Part shown: positions 1-8,955 of the stretch, one piece after another
How positions within the stretch are numbered: the first letter of the stretch is position 1
Layout of the letters: every line of letters begins with the position of its first letter
NCBI RefSeq assembly: GCF_001984195.1
Contig: NZ_MTQN01000011.1
Span: forward strand, 1,240,001-1,304,000
Length of the DNA: 64,000 nt
Direction: 5' to 3'
Source of the DNA: Kribbella sp. ALI-6-A
GTDB lineage: Bacteria > Actinomycetota > Actinomycetes > Propionibacteriales > Kribbellaceae
Notes under the pieces: generated by a model
Database searches by the model: none
Seen by the model: only the letters and a program-made list of their open reading frames with translations
Told to the model about the DNA's origin: nothing
Translations under genes and position numbers: made by a program

Positions 1-1075
1 GCACGCCGCGGACCATCAGCTTGATCGGCGTCACGTGGGTCACCACGACCACCGTCTTGCCCGGGTACGACGCCAGGACGGCGTCGCGCGCCGATCGAGC
101 CCGCCGGGCACACGCGTCGAACGACTCGCCCCCGGGCGGCGCGACCGTGGTCGAACCGAGCCAGGCGTTCAGCTGGTCCGGCCACTTGGCCTGGACCTCG
201 GCGAAGGTGTGTCCGTCCCAGTCGCCGAACGAACACTCGACCCACGCGTCGCGCACCTCGACCTCGAGCCCGAGCCGCTCGGCGACAGCGGCCGCCGTCT
301 GTCGCGTCCGCAGCATGGGGGAGGAAATGATCGCGTCGACCGGGCCGAGCTCCGCCGTCCCGGCGACCGGCAGGTTGCCGGCCGCGTCGGCCGAGGTGGA
401 GGCCGGCTGCGATTCCCCGACGAGCCCGGCGATGTACTGCGCCGCCACCTCGGCCTGCCGCCGCCCGATCTCGCTCAGCCCCGGGTCGTCCCCGCCCGAT
501 CCGGAGAACCGCTTCTCGACCGTGTGCGCGGTCTCGCCGTGCCGCAGGAAGATCAGCCGGGTCGGCGGCTCGGTCGACGCACCGCCCCAGCCCGCCAGCG
601 CCTTGCCGAGCTCGGAGGCCTCCGTGACCACCGGCGCGGCCGAGCTCTCGGCCGGCTTCAGCGGCACCGGCTTGCCGTCCAGCGCCATGTTCGCCAGCGC
701 GTCCGCGGCCGCGTTCTGGGCCCGCGGAACCCAGGTCCACTCGGTCCCGAACGGCGCCAGCGACTGCGCCTTCATCGCCAGCGGCTTCATGTCCGGGTGC
801 TTGACCTTCCAGCGCCCGGCCATCTGCTCGACCACCAGCTTGGAGTCCATCCGGACCTCGATCGACGCGTTCGGCGCGTACTCCGCGGCCAGCTCCAGCC
901 CGGCGATCAGCCCGCTGTACTCCGCGACGTTGTTGGTCGCGACCCCGATCGTCACCCCGGCCTGCGCGATCACCTGACCGGTGACCGGGTCCCGCACCAG
1001 CGCGCCGTACGCCGCGGGGCCCGGGTTGCCCCGGGAACCACCGTCGGCCTCGACGATGACGTGCGTGTAGGTCAT
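1..1075 (-). CDS. Bifunctional RNase H / histidine phosphatase, 3' end outside window
   Basis: This two-domain protein resembles mycobacterial Rv2228c: an N-terminal RNase HI that cuts RNA in RNA-DNA hybrids and a C-terminal histidine (CobC-like acid) phosphatase. The first 140 residues carry RNase H signatures EADGG, NNVAEYSGL, RMDSKLVVEQM and NAAADALAN, which supply the acidic metal ligands. After a short linker the phosphatase begins with FLRHGET and continues with SSPMLRTRQTA and VTHVTPIK, so both catalytic His are visible. The start is the ATG at 1075, which overlaps the upstream stop in an ATGA, implying translational coupling to the zinc-ribbon gene. Only the last few residues are lost off the window edge. 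The family is clear; which substrate the phosphatase half uses cannot be read from the sequence. Confidence 0.93.
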   Translation of the reverse strand, partial: MTYTHVIVEADGGSRGNPGPAAYGALVRDPVTGQVIAQAGVTIGVATNNVAEYSGLIAGLELAAEYAPNASIEVRMDSKLVVEQMAGRWKVKHPDMKPLAMKAQSLAPFGTEWTWVPRAQNAAADALANMALDGKPVPLKPAESSAAPVVTEASELGKALAGWGGASTEPPTRLIFLRHGETAHTVEKRFSGSGGDDPGLSEIGRRQAEVAAQYIAGLVGESQPASTSADAAGNLPVAGTAELGPVDAIISSPMLRTRQTAAAVAERLGLEVEVRDAWVECSFGDWDGHTFAEVQAKWPDQLNAWLGSTTVAPPGGESFDACARRARSARDAVLASYPGKTVVVVTHVTPIKLMVRGV

Positions 1076-1815
1076 ACCGCGCTCTCCGGCGTCCGGACCA
1101 GGATCCGTCCGCACTCCTCACAGCGCAGTACGACGTCCGGCGCGGTCGCCTTGATCTTGTTCAGGTCCGACGGCGCGAGTTCCATCCGGCAGCCCATGCA
1201 GCGCTTGCCGACCAGCGGCGCCGCGCCGATGCCGCCGTTGCGCTCGCGCAGCCGCTGGTACTGCGTGATCAGGTCGTCGGGCAGATCGGCGGCCAGGGTC
1301 GCCCGCTGGTCGCCCAGCGTCGCGCGCTGCTCGTCGAGCTCCTTGAGCGAGGCGTCACGCGCGCTCTCCAGCTCGGCCTGCCGGCCGGCGAACGCGGCCG
1401 CGCGGCCCTGCAGGTCGGCCTGGGTCGCCTCGGCCGCCTCCAGCCGCTCCATCACCTCGAGCTCGGCGTCCTCCAGGTCGGAGATCCGGCGGTCCAGCGA
1501 ACCGATCTCGTGCTGCAGGTTTTCCAGGTCCTTCGGCGAGGTGACCTGGCCGGAGTCCAGCCGCTGCTGGTTGCGCGCCTTGCGCTGCCGGACCTGCTCG
1601 ACGTCGCTGTCGGCCTTCTTCTGCTCGCGGCGCAGGTCCGACACCTCGGTGTCGGCGGCGACCAGCTCACGGTCGACCACGGCCTTCTCGGCGCCCAGCT
1701 CGGCGAGCGCCTGGTGCTCCGGGAGCGACTTGCGCTTGTGCGCGACCACATCCAGCTGCAGATCGAGATCCTGCAGCTCCAGCAACCGGCGTTGGACAGC
1801 GGGCTCGGCGTTCAG
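1072..1815 (-). CDS. Coiled-coil protein with C4 zinc ribbon (DUF164/zf-RING_7 type)
   Basis: The product has 247 residues: a long heptad-rich coiled coil and a C-terminal zinc ribbon with two CxxC pairs (CMGC and CEEC). It matches the actinobacterial family of Rv2229c, which sits between the Nif3 and RNase H genes there as well; the molecular role is not established. Two in-frame starts compete. A TTG at 1785 has no ribosome binding site. The CTG at 1815 lies 6 bases after TAAGGAG and restores the usual family N-terminus (NAEPAVQRRLLELQ), so I chose CTG. The stop overlaps the next start by 4 bases. It is likely cotranscribed with the Nif3 gene, 44 bases upstream. Confidence 0.88.
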   Translation of the reverse strand: MNAEPAVQRRLLELQDLDLQLDVVAHKRKSLPEHQALAELGAEKAVVDRELVAADTEVSDLRREQKKADSDVEQVRQRKARNQQRLDSGQVTSPKDLENLQHEIGSLDRRISDLEDAELEVMERLEAAEATQADLQGRAAAFAGRQAELESARDASLKELDEQRATLGDQRATLAADLPDDLITQYQRLRERNGGIGAAPLVGKRCMGCRMELAPSDLNKIKATAPDVVLRCEECGRILVRTPESAV

Positions 1816-1821
1816 GGTCGG

Positions 1822-1828
1822 CTCCTTA
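1822..1828 (-). promoter_or_regulatory. Shine-Dalgarno site that selects a CTG start
   Basis: On the minus strand TAAGGAG lies 6 bases before the CTG at 1815. No comparable site precedes the downstream TTG at 1785, so this element decides the start of the zinc-ribbon gene. Confidence 0.7.
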
Positions 1829-1859
1829 GATCGCGCGTTCAGTTGTCAGCTACCGCGGA

Positions 1860-2993
1860 CTAGAGACGAAGGTCCCAGGCGTCGGTGCGGAGCGTCGAGA
1901 TGTGAGTGTCCACGGTACTGCCCCGCTCTGCCAAGCCCGCGATCAGGAGGCGTTCGGCGTCGGCCAGCCACGGCCACTCGCTGGCCCAGTGCGCGACGTC
2001 GATCAGCGCCGGGCCGTCGGCGTACGCACGGGCCTCGGTCGCCGGGTGATGCCGCAGGTCGGCGGTGACGTACGCGTCGACGCCCGCCGCCCGGACCCGG
2101 TCCAGCTCGGAGTCACCCGCTCCCCCGCACACCGCGACCGTCTCGATCGGCCGCTCCGGATCCCCCGACACCCGGACGCCGTGCTCGGTCCGTGGCAGAC
2201 CTCGGTCCACGACCGCGGCGAAGTCGCGCAGGGACAGCGCCCCGGGCAACGTCCCGATCCGGCCGCCCCCGAGCTGACCGGGCAACGACGCGAGCTCCAG
2301 TACGTCGTACGCCGGCTCCTCGTAGGAGTGCGCGGCCCGCATCGCCTCGACCACCGCGCGCCGGCGATGCCGCGGCAGGATCATCTCGACCCGGGACTCG
2401 GTGACCACCTCGATCGCGCCGACCTGCCCGATCGTCGGGTTGGCCCCGGCCAGCGGACGGAACGTGCCTTCGCCGGTGGCCGACCACGCGGCCCGGTCGT
2501 AGTCGCCGATCCGGCCCGCGCCGGCCGCGGCGAGCGCGTCGATCATCGCCTGGGTCTCGTCGACCGGCACGTAGACGACGATCTTGTCCATCGGATCGGC
2601 CGGCATCGCCTTCAACGGCCGGGTCTCCCGCAGCCCGAGCACGGCCGCGAGCGCGTCGCTGACGCCGGGGTTCGCGTTGTCCGCGTTGGTGTGGCAGACG
2701 ATCAGCGCGGTGCCGCTGCGGATCAGGTCGTGCACGACCCGGCCCTTCGGCGTCGTCGCGGCCACGCTGTTCACGCCCCGCAGCAGCAACGGGTGGTGCG
2801 AGACGATCAGGTCGAACCCGCCGTCGATCGCCTCGTCGACCACCGCGCGCATCGGGTCGACCGCGAACAGCACCTTGCCGACCGGCTGCTCGGGATCTCC
2901 CGTCACCAGTCCGACGGCGTCCCAACTCTCTGCCCAGGCAGGGTCGTAGAGCCGGTCGAGAACAGCTTTCACGTCAGCAAGACTCGTTGTCAC
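1860..2993 (-). CDS. Nif3-like dinuclear metal centre protein
   Basis: This 377-residue protein belongs to the Nif3/YqfO family, toroidal hexamers that hold two metals per subunit; the cellular substrate is unknown. Metal-site signatures are present in both halves: SHHPLLLRG and CHTNADNANPG in the first, and TADLRHHPATEA and DVAHWASEW in the second. Between them (about residues 130-220) lies the PII-like insertion that makes the long form near 370 residues. The start is the GTG at 2993. It heads a probable minus-strand operon with the zinc-ribbon and RNase H/phosphatase genes, the same order as Rv2230c-Rv2228c. Confidence 0.92.
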   Translation of the reverse strand: MTTSLADVKAVLDRLYDPAWAESWDAVGLVTGDPEQPVGKVLFAVDPMRAVVDEAIDGGFDLIVSHHPLLLRGVNSVAATTPKGRVVHDLIRSGTALIVCHTNADNANPGVSDALAAVLGLRETRPLKAMPADPMDKIVVYVPVDETQAMIDALAAAGAGRIGDYDRAAWSATGEGTFRPLAGANPTIGQVGAIEVVTESRVEMILPRHRRRAVVEAMRAAHSYEEPAYDVLELASLPGQLGGGRIGTLPGALSLRDFAAVVDRGLPRTEHGVRVSGDPERPIETVAVCGGAGDSELDRVRAAGVDAYVTADLRHHPATEARAYADGPALIDVAHWASEWPWLADAERLLIAGLAERGSTVDTHISTLRTDAWDLRL

Positions 2994-3036
2994 GAGGACA
3001 TCCTGCCGCAGACCGGCCGTGCCGCACTCAACGCAC

Positions 3037-3071
3037 CAACCCCACCCGGAGACCCGAACCGGGTGGGGTTG
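3037..3071. terminator. Strong hairpin behind the GH13 gene
   Basis: A perfect 13-bp stem (3037-3049 with 3059-3071) and a 9-base loop lie between the stop of the GH13 gene and the start of the Nif3 gene. There is no U-run on either strand, so termination is inferred from position and stem strength. Confidence 0.55.
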
Positions 3072-3089
3072 ATGATCTTGGTGGCCGCG

Positions 3090-4715
3090 TCAGATCAGCC
3101 AGGCGGTGGTGTCGGTCGGCAGCTTGTCGCCTTCCATCGGGCCGCTGGACAGCACCACGGCGCCGTCGGGCAGCTCGATCGGCGCGGCGCCGAAGTTGGT
3201 GACCGACTGCCAGCCGCCGGGCCGCCGGAAGTGCAGGACCTCTTCGCTGCCGTTCACCCACTCCAGCCCCTCACTGGTCTGCAGCCCCCGGCGTACGGCG
3301 AGCGCCTTGCGGTACAGGCTGAGAGTCGAGTCGGGATCGCCCTCCTGCGCCTCCACCGAGTACGCGCCGAACCACTTCGGCTGCAGCAGGTGCGACCCGC
3401 CGGAGCCGAAGCCGAACGACAGGCCGTCAATCGTCCACGGCAGCGGGACCCGGCACCCGTCGCGGCCCTTCTCGGCACCCTTCGAACGGAAGTACGCCGG
3501 GTCCTGCAGGTTCGCCGCGGGCAGCTCGCCGACCTCCTGCAACCCGAGCTCCTCCCCTTGATACAGGTACGCCGAACCGGGCAGCGCGAGCATCAGCAGC
3601 ACGGCGGCCCGCGCCCGGCGCAGACCCTGCGCGACGTCGACGGTCGGCTCGGTGCCGTTGCTCAGCAGCCACGCCTTGCCGTCCTGCCAGGCGCCCTCAG
3701 GGTCCTTCGGCAGCCCGTAGCGCGTCGCGTGCCGGACGACGTCGTGGTTGGAGAAGACCCAGGTCGAGGACGAACCGTTCTGCTCGGCCAGCGCGAGATT
3801 TTCGGTGATCACCTGGCGGAACCTGTCGTGGTCCCAGTCGGCCTGCAGCAGGTCGAAGTTGAACGCCTGGCCGAGACCCGCGGCACTGGCGTAGCGCGCC
3901 CGGCGAGCGGCCGGAACGAACGCCTCGGCGACCGCCGAGCGAGGCGGGTCGTACTCGTTCAGCACCTGGCGCCACTCGACGTAGATGTCGTGCACGTCGT
4001 CGCGGTCCCACAGCGGATGCACGCCGTTGGACTCCGACTGCCGCGGCAGCGTGCTCTTCGACGGCAGCGGCTCGGTCAGGTCCTTCTTCAGCGCGTGCGC
4101 GACGTCGACGCGGAAGCCGTCCACACCCCGGTCGGACCAGAACCGCAGCGTCTTCAGGAAGTCCTCGCGGACTTCCTCGTTGTCCCAGTTCAGGTCGGGC
4201 TGCTCGGCGGCGAACAGGTGCAGGTACCACTGGCCGTCGTGGATCTGGGCCCAGGCCGAACCGCCGAAGACCGAGTCCCAGTCCGACGGCGGCTGGTCGC
4301 CGACGCCGTCGCGGAAGATGTACCGGTCGCGGGCGGGCGAGTTCTTCGGCGCGGCCAGCGCCTCGCGGAACCATTCGTGCCGGTCGGAGCTGTGGTTCGG
4401 CACGATGTCGACGATCAGCTTGATGCCGGCCTCGTGCAGCGTGCCGACCAGTTCGTCGAAGTCGGCGAGCGTGCCGAGCCGGGGGTCGACGTCGCGGTAG
4501 TCGTCCACGTCGTACCCGCCGTCGGCCAGCGCGGACGGGTAGAACGGGCTCAGCCAGACCGCGTCGATGCCCAGCGAGCTCAGGTACGGGACGCGGCTGA
4601 TGATGCCCTGCAGGTCACCGATGCCGTCGCCGTCGGAGTCCGCGAAGCTGCGCGGGTAGACCTGGTAGACGACCGCCTGCCGCCACCAGTCGGCATCGGT
4701 TGAAGTACTAGTCAC
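3090..4715 (-). CDS. GH13 alpha-glucosidase (oligo-1,6-glucosidase / maltase type)
   Basis: The protein has 541 residues, normal for GH13 subfamilies acting on short alpha-glucosides such as isomaltose, maltose or sucrose. The barrel begins with WWRQAVVYQVYPRSF. The catalytic set is visible: the nucleophile Asp in DGFRVDVAHAL, the acid/base Glu in AVAEAF, and the transition-state Asp in FSNHDVVRH. A calcium-site-like DSDGDGIGDL occurs near the N-terminus. No signal peptide is present, so it acts on imported sugars. It is divergent from a ROK repressor across a 111-base AT-rich gap, which suggests sugar-controlled expression. The exact substrate linkage cannot be settled by eye. Confidence 0.93.
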   Translation of the reverse strand: MTSTSTDADWWRQAVVYQVYPRSFADSDGDGIGDLQGIISRVPYLSSLGIDAVWLSPFYPSALADGGYDVDDYRDVDPRLGTLADFDELVGTLHEAGIKLIVDIVPNHSSDRHEWFREALAAPKNSPARDRYIFRDGVGDQPPSDWDSVFGGSAWAQIHDGQWYLHLFAAEQPDLNWDNEEVREDFLKTLRFWSDRGVDGFRVDVAHALKKDLTEPLPSKSTLPRQSESNGVHPLWDRDDVHDIYVEWRQVLNEYDPPRSAVAEAFVPAARRARYASAAGLGQAFNFDLLQADWDHDRFRQVITENLALAEQNGSSSTWVFSNHDVVRHATRYGLPKDPEGAWQDGKAWLLSNGTEPTVDVAQGLRRARAAVLLMLALPGSAYLYQGEELGLQEVGELPAANLQDPAYFRSKGAEKGRDGCRVPLPWTIDGLSFGFGSGGSHLLQPKWFGAYSVEAQEGDPDSTLSLYRKALAVRRGLQTSEGLEWVNGSEEVLHFRRPGGWQSVTNFGAAPIELPDGAVVLSSGPMEGDKLPTDTTAWLI

Positions 4716-4753
4716 AAGAGCCTCACTCTGTGCTCACTCGGATACTCGCCGGA

Positions 4754-4782
4754 TTGATTAATATAGAGTTTAAATTTAGAAT
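4754..4782 (+). promoter_or_regulatory. Sigma-70-like promoter for the ROK regulator
   Basis: TTGATT at 4754-4759 is separated by exactly 17 bases from TAGAAT at 4777-4782. The surrounding AT-rich patch (about 4750-4792) is exceptional in this GC-rich DNA. It is the shared gap between the divergent GH13 and ROK genes, so the ROK protein probably also binds here. No clean long palindrome was found. Confidence 0.55.
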
Positions 4783-4826
4783 CTGTAGTATTGTGCGGGC
4801 GGTCGGGCAAGGAGGTCAAGAGGGAT

Positions 4827-6029
4827 ATGCCGAAGACGTCGGTGGCGACGCCGCCGCTGCTGCGCCGGGTGAACGCCAGCAAGTTGCTCGGCGTGCTCTC
4901 CTCCCAGGGGGTGATGACCGGCACCGGTCTGATCGAGGCGACCGGCCTGACCCGGGCCACCGTGCACGCGGTCTGCAACGACCTGATCGGCATGGGCTGG
5001 GTGGTCGAGCTGGACCCGGTCCGCGACGACACCACCGTCGGCCGCCCGTCGCGGCGGTTCGAGTTCAACAGCGACGCCGGCTATGTGCTCGGGATCGATG
5101 TCGGCGCGGGCAAGACCACCGTCGTGGTCGCCAACCTGCGCGGCGAGACGGTGGCCAAGGCCGGCCGATCGTTCGCGGCCGTGAAGGAGCCCGCCGACCG
5201 GACCGAACTGGTCGAGGAAGCGGTGGCCGACGCGATGAAGGCAGCCGACGTGACCGACGACCAGGTGATCGCGGCGGGCGTCGGAGTGGCGGCGCCGGTC
5301 GACCGCGGCGGCAACATCCTGGCCGACGACGAGTTCTGGCGGCGGTTCGACGCCGGCCTGACCGCGCGGCTGTCGAAGGCGCACGGCTGGCCCGCCCTGC
5401 TGGAGAACGACGCCAACCTGGCGGTGCTCGGCGAGCACTGGCGAGGCCAAGGTCAGGGCGTCGACGACCTGATCGTCCTGCTCGCGGGTGAGCGCTTCGG
5501 GTCCGGGTTGATGGACTCGGGGCGGTTGCTGCACGGCAGCCGTGGTGGCGCCGGCGAGATGGTCTACCTGAAGCTGGTCGAAGGCGTCGGCGACACGCAC
5601 GGAATCGCCCGGATGGCGCGCGAGCGCGCAGCCGCGGCGATCGCGGATCCGTCGGTCGAGACCGTCCTGCGCGAGCTCGCCGGTTCCGAACCGGTGACGG
5701 CGGAGCTGGTGTTCGCCGCCGCGGCCCAGGGCGACCGCGCGGCGGCCGACGTCCTGGAGATCGTGGGTCAGCGCACGGCGCGCGTGATCGCGACGCTGGG
5801 AATCTTGTTCAATCCCGAACTGGTGGTGATCGGCGGCGCGGTCGCGGAGGCGGCGACGGCGTTGCTGCCGAAGATCGAGGACTTGCTGACCACCTTCACC
5901 AGTACGCCGCCGCGAGTCGCGGTGTCATCGCTCGGCGACACGATCGTGTCGGTCGGCGCGGTCCGGCACGCCCTCAACTACGTCGAGCAGAACGCCCTCG
6001 ACCTGACGCTGACCGCCCGGCGCTTCTGA
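4827..6029 (+). CDS. ROK-family transcriptional regulator
   Basis: The protein has 400 residues: a winged helix-turn-helix at about 10-75, then a ROK sugar-sensing domain beginning GIDVGAGKTTVVV, with GVGVAAPVDRGG and ENDANLAVLGEH. Such proteins repress sugar-use genes and release DNA when they bind the sugar. The usual zinc-binding CxCGxxGC loop after the GEx motif is absent; here GGAGEMVYLKL runs on without the cysteines. The ATG at 4827 is chosen because AAGGAGG lies 11 bases before it; an in-frame TTG or GTG upstream would sit inside the promoter. Its divergent partner GH13 is the likely target. It meets the fucosidase gene tail to tail with one base between. Confidence 0.88.
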   Translation: MPKTSVATPPLLRRVNASKLLGVLSSQGVMTGTGLIEATGLTRATVHAVCNDLIGMGWVVELDPVRDDTTVGRPSRRFEFNSDAGYVLGIDVGAGKTTVVVANLRGETVAKAGRSFAAVKEPADRTELVEEAVADAMKAADVTDDQVIAAGVGVAAPVDRGGNILADDEFWRRFDAGLTARLSKAHGWPALLENDANLAVLGEHWRGQGQGVDDLIVLLAGERFGSGLMDSGRLLHGSRGGAGEMVYLKLVEGVGDTHGIARMARERAAAAIADPSVETVLRELAGSEPVTAELVFAAAAQGDRAAADVLEIVGQRTARVIATLGILFNPELVVIGGAVAEAATALLPKIEDLLTTFTSTPPRVAVSSLGDTIVSVGAVRHALNYVEQNALDLTLTARRF

Positions 6030-6030
6030 C

Positions 6031-7305
6031 TCAGTCGCGGGTGTGGTGCTCGGCCAGGTCCAGCTCGCCGTCCAGCTCGAGCTCGACAACCGTGCAGTCG
6101 CGATCCAGTGCCGTGTCGGAGTCGACGTACAGGTAGGTCCAGCCGGCTGCGCCTTCGATTCCGCCGCCCTGGCGGTCGATCCGCAGCTCGACGCCGGAGC
6201 CGACGATCGTTGCCTTGAGCACCTTGTTGCGGACGCCGCGAACCACGAAGTACTCGTTCGGCCGGTCGAAGCCGAACAGGTAGACCCTGCGCCGGTCGGC
6301 AGACACCGTCGACGCGCCGTAGAAGGCGCCGTTCGGCAGACCGCGCGTCGTGCCGAAGACGGCCCGCTCGTGCCGGCGGATCCAGTCCCCCAGCTCCCGC
6401 AGCCGCTCGACCTGCTCCTCGGGAATGCTGCCGTCCTCGCGCGGCCCGACGTCGAGCAGCAAGTTGCCGCCGCCACCGATCGTCTCCGCGAACAACCGGA
6501 TCAGCTGCCGCACCGACTTGTAGTGGTGGTCGTCGTGCTGGAAGCCCCAGGAGTCGTTGATCGTGACGCACAGCTCCCACGGCCCGGCCGGCGGCACGAT
6601 CGGCACGCCCTGCTCCGGCGTCGCGTAGTCGCCGAATCCCCCACGCATCCGCCCGTTGACCACCGTCTTCGGCAGCTTCGCCGCGATCAGGTCACGCACC
6701 TCGTCCATCCGCCACTGCTCCGGATCCCGCTCCCAGTCCCCGTCGAACCACAGCAGGTCCGGCGCGAACCGGTCGATGATCTCGGTCAGCTGCGTGCGGT
6801 GGAAGGCGAGGAACCGCTCCCACCGCTCCGGGTCCTCCGCACCGGCCGCCGGTACGGCGAACGGATTGCCCCGCTCGTCGGCCGGCATCCCGGCCGGCCG
6901 CACCGACGCGTAGTCCGGGTGCGTCCAGTCGAGGTGGCTGAAGTACAGCCCGACCTTCAGCCCGTGCCGCCGCAGCGCCTCGACGTACTCGCTGACGATG
7001 TCCCGCCGGGCCGGAGTGGCCTTGACCGTGGACAGGTCGTTGGCCGCCGTGTCGTAGAGCGCGACCCCGTCGTGGTGCTTCGAGGTCAGTACGGCGTACC
7101 GGGCGCCCGCCGCCTCGAACAGCTCGGCCCAGGCGTCGGCGTCGAACTTGGCCGCGGTGAACCCGTCGAGCTGCTCGAGGTAGTCCTCGTGGCTGATCTC
7201 GCCGTTGAAGAACGACCAGGACTCGGCGATCCCGTTCACGGCGTAGATGCCGTAGTGCAGGAAGATGCCGAGCTTGGCCTGCTCGAACCAGGGCTGGATC
7301 GCCAT
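6031..7305 (-). CDS. Alpha-L-fucosidase (GH29)
   Basis: This 424-residue enzyme removes alpha-L-fucose from glycans. It begins MAIQPWFEQAKLGIFLHYG, the typical GH29 opening, and carries GLYFSHLDWTHPDY, the nucleophile Asp in DLLWFDGDW, and LLLDVGPREDGSIP. No signal peptide is seen, so it acts inside the cell. The ATG at 7305 is preceded by GAGGAG at 7 bases; longer readings would run into the neighbouring gene. It lies 41 bases after the GH3 hexosaminidase gene on the same strand, which fits one operon that strips terminal sugars from imported oligosaccharides. Confidence 0.93.
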   Translation of the reverse strand: MAIQPWFEQAKLGIFLHYGIYAVNGIAESWSFFNGEISHEDYLEQLDGFTAAKFDADAWAELFEAAGARYAVLTSKHHDGVALYDTAANDLSTVKATPARRDIVSEYVEALRRHGLKVGLYFSHLDWTHPDYASVRPAGMPADERGNPFAVPAAGAEDPERWERFLAFHRTQLTEIIDRFAPDLLWFDGDWERDPEQWRMDEVRDLIAAKLPKTVVNGRMRGGFGDYATPEQGVPIVPPAGPWELCVTINDSWGFQHDDHHYKSVRQLIRLFAETIGGGGNLLLDVGPREDGSIPEEQVERLRELGDWIRRHERAVFGTTRGLPNGAFYGASTVSADRRRVYLFGFDRPNEYFVVRGVRNKVLKATIVGSGVELRIDRQGGGIEGAAGWTYLYVDSDTALDRDCTVVELELDGELDLAEHHTRD

Positions 7306-7346
7306 CGCGCACTCCTCGGGTCGGGGCAGCGATAGGATATAGGATC

Positions 7347-8804
7347 CTAGGGCTGCCGGGTCAGGACCTGCGTGACCGCCTCGAGCACGACCAGGTTGCG
7401 CCCGTAGGTGACGGCCGTCGGCACGCTCGCCGGGACCAGCGCCCGGTCCTCCGGGATCCCGGTGCAGAGCACGAACACGTCGCCCTCGTGGCTCTCGATC
7501 AGCAGTTGCAGGGCCGCCCGCATCCACGGCGTACGGACCGCGTCCTGGACGGCGACCACGAGCGGCCGGCCGATCGCCGCCGCCTGCGCCTCGCCGAGTG
7601 CCTCGGCGTCCGCCGCCCGCAGCACGATCCCGGCCGAGCCGGGCGCGATCCGGGCGAACACCTCCGGCAGCCCGCTGAAGTACGGGTTCCAGGCCGGGTG
7701 CAACCCCTGCGTCAGGTCCACCACGTACGGCGCACCGCCGAGCGCCGGGAACTCCTGGCCGGTCACCGTCCGGGCCGCGACCTCGCGAGTCGGAGCACCG
7801 TCGAGTCCGGGCAGCCGGGTGCGGCTCGCGAGGTCGGCGGCGAGATCCCGAACCCGGCCGGCGGCCTGCGCGACGCGCGACGCGTCGAGCGTTCCGTTGC
7901 TGATTGCATCGACGATCTCGGCGGTCAGCGCCCGTGGGTCGGCCTCGCCGATCGCGATCATCGCCAGGTCGGCACCGGCCCGGATCGACTCGACCGCGGC
8001 CTGCTCGATCGACCGGGTCGCGGTGATCGCCTGCATCTCCAGCGCGTCGGTGGTGATCACGCCGGTGAACCCGAGCTCGTCGCGCAGCAGGCCCTGCAGG
8101 ATCCGCCGCGACAGCGTGGCGGGCTGATCGTCGTACGCCGAGAAGACGATGTGGGCGCTCATCACCAGATCGGCGCCGGCCTCGATGGTCGCCTTGAACG
8201 GCGCGAGCTCGACGGCGCCGACCTGCTCGATCGACCGGTCCACCCGCGGCAGCGCGAGGTGCGAGTCGACGGCCACGTCGCCGTGTCCGGGGAAGTGCTT
8301 CGGACAGGCCGCGATGCCCGCGTCCCGCACGCCCTGGACGAAGGCGACGCCGTGCCGGGACACCACGCCGGCGCTGGTGCCGAACGAGCGGGTCGAGATG
8401 ATCGGGTTGGCCGGGTTGCTGTTCACGTCGACCGACGGCGCGAGCATCACGTCGATGCCGAGCCCGGCCAGCATCGCGGCGGCGTCGCGGGCGGCCGCGC
8501 GGGTCAGGTCGGTGTCGTCCAGCTCGCCGAGCGCGCGCGGCGAGGACAGCGGCCAGGGGTTGGCGGGGGCGAGGTGGCTGAACTCGCCGCCCTCGTGGTC
8601 GATCGCGATCAGCAGGTCCGGCCGCTCGGCGCGCAGGGCGGTGGTCAGCGCGGACACCTGGTCGGCGTCGACGACGTTGCGGGTGAACAGGATCACCGCG
8701 CCCAGTCCGTTCGCGACCGCGCGGCGCAGGTCGTCGGGGGCGGTGGTACCGGTGAAGCCGACGATCAAAGCGCCGGCAGCATCGCGTTCCAGTTGATCAC
8801 TCAT
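7347..8804 (-). CDS. nagZ: GH3 beta-N-acetylhexosaminidase (NagZ type)
   Basis: The product has 485 residues and is a GH3 beta-N-acetylglucosaminidase, a family used in cell-wall recycling and chitooligosaccharide breakdown. The His-Asp loop typical of NagZ-type GH3 is present as KHFPGHGDVAVDSH, and the nucleophile Asp lies in VITTDALEM. The C-terminal 150 residues form a second domain, as in Gram-positive NagZ. No signal peptide is visible. The ATG at 8804 follows GGAGAG with normal spacing. It is divergent from the PhoD gene and is followed by the fucosidase gene, probably cotranscribed. Confidence 0.9.
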   Translation of the reverse strand: MSDQLERDAAGALIVGFTGTTAPDDLRRAVANGLGAVILFTRNVVDADQVSALTTALRAERPDLLIAIDHEGGEFSHLAPANPWPLSSPRALGELDDTDLTRAAARDAAAMLAGLGIDVMLAPSVDVNSNPANPIISTRSFGTSAGVVSRHGVAFVQGVRDAGIAACPKHFPGHGDVAVDSHLALPRVDRSIEQVGAVELAPFKATIEAGADLVMSAHIVFSAYDDQPATLSRRILQGLLRDELGFTGVITTDALEMQAITATRSIEQAAVESIRAGADLAMIAIGEADPRALTAEIVDAISNGTLDASRVAQAAGRVRDLAADLASRTRLPGLDGAPTREVAARTVTGQEFPALGGAPYVVDLTQGLHPAWNPYFSGLPEVFARIAPGSAGIVLRAADAEALGEAQAAAIGRPLVVAVQDAVRTPWMRAALQLLIESHEGDVFVLCTGIPEDRALVPASVPTAVTYGRNLVVLEAVTQVLTRQP

Positions 8805-8955
8805 TGCGCCACCCTCTCCTGTCCGCCCGGTACGACGCCAGTGGACCCGGCGTCGTCGCAGTTCACCGAACCCACGTCTGGGCGTCACCTCGGGTTCCAC
8901 CGGCCCCAGCAGGGTTGGCGGGAATCCATTTCCCGATCCGTTACGGAGCTCCGCC

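Noticed and set aside
7340..7349. TAGGATCCTA palindrome between nagZ and the fucosidase gene
   Set aside because: Only 10 bases, overlaps the nagZ stop, and the 41-base gap suits an operon; too weak to call an operator.
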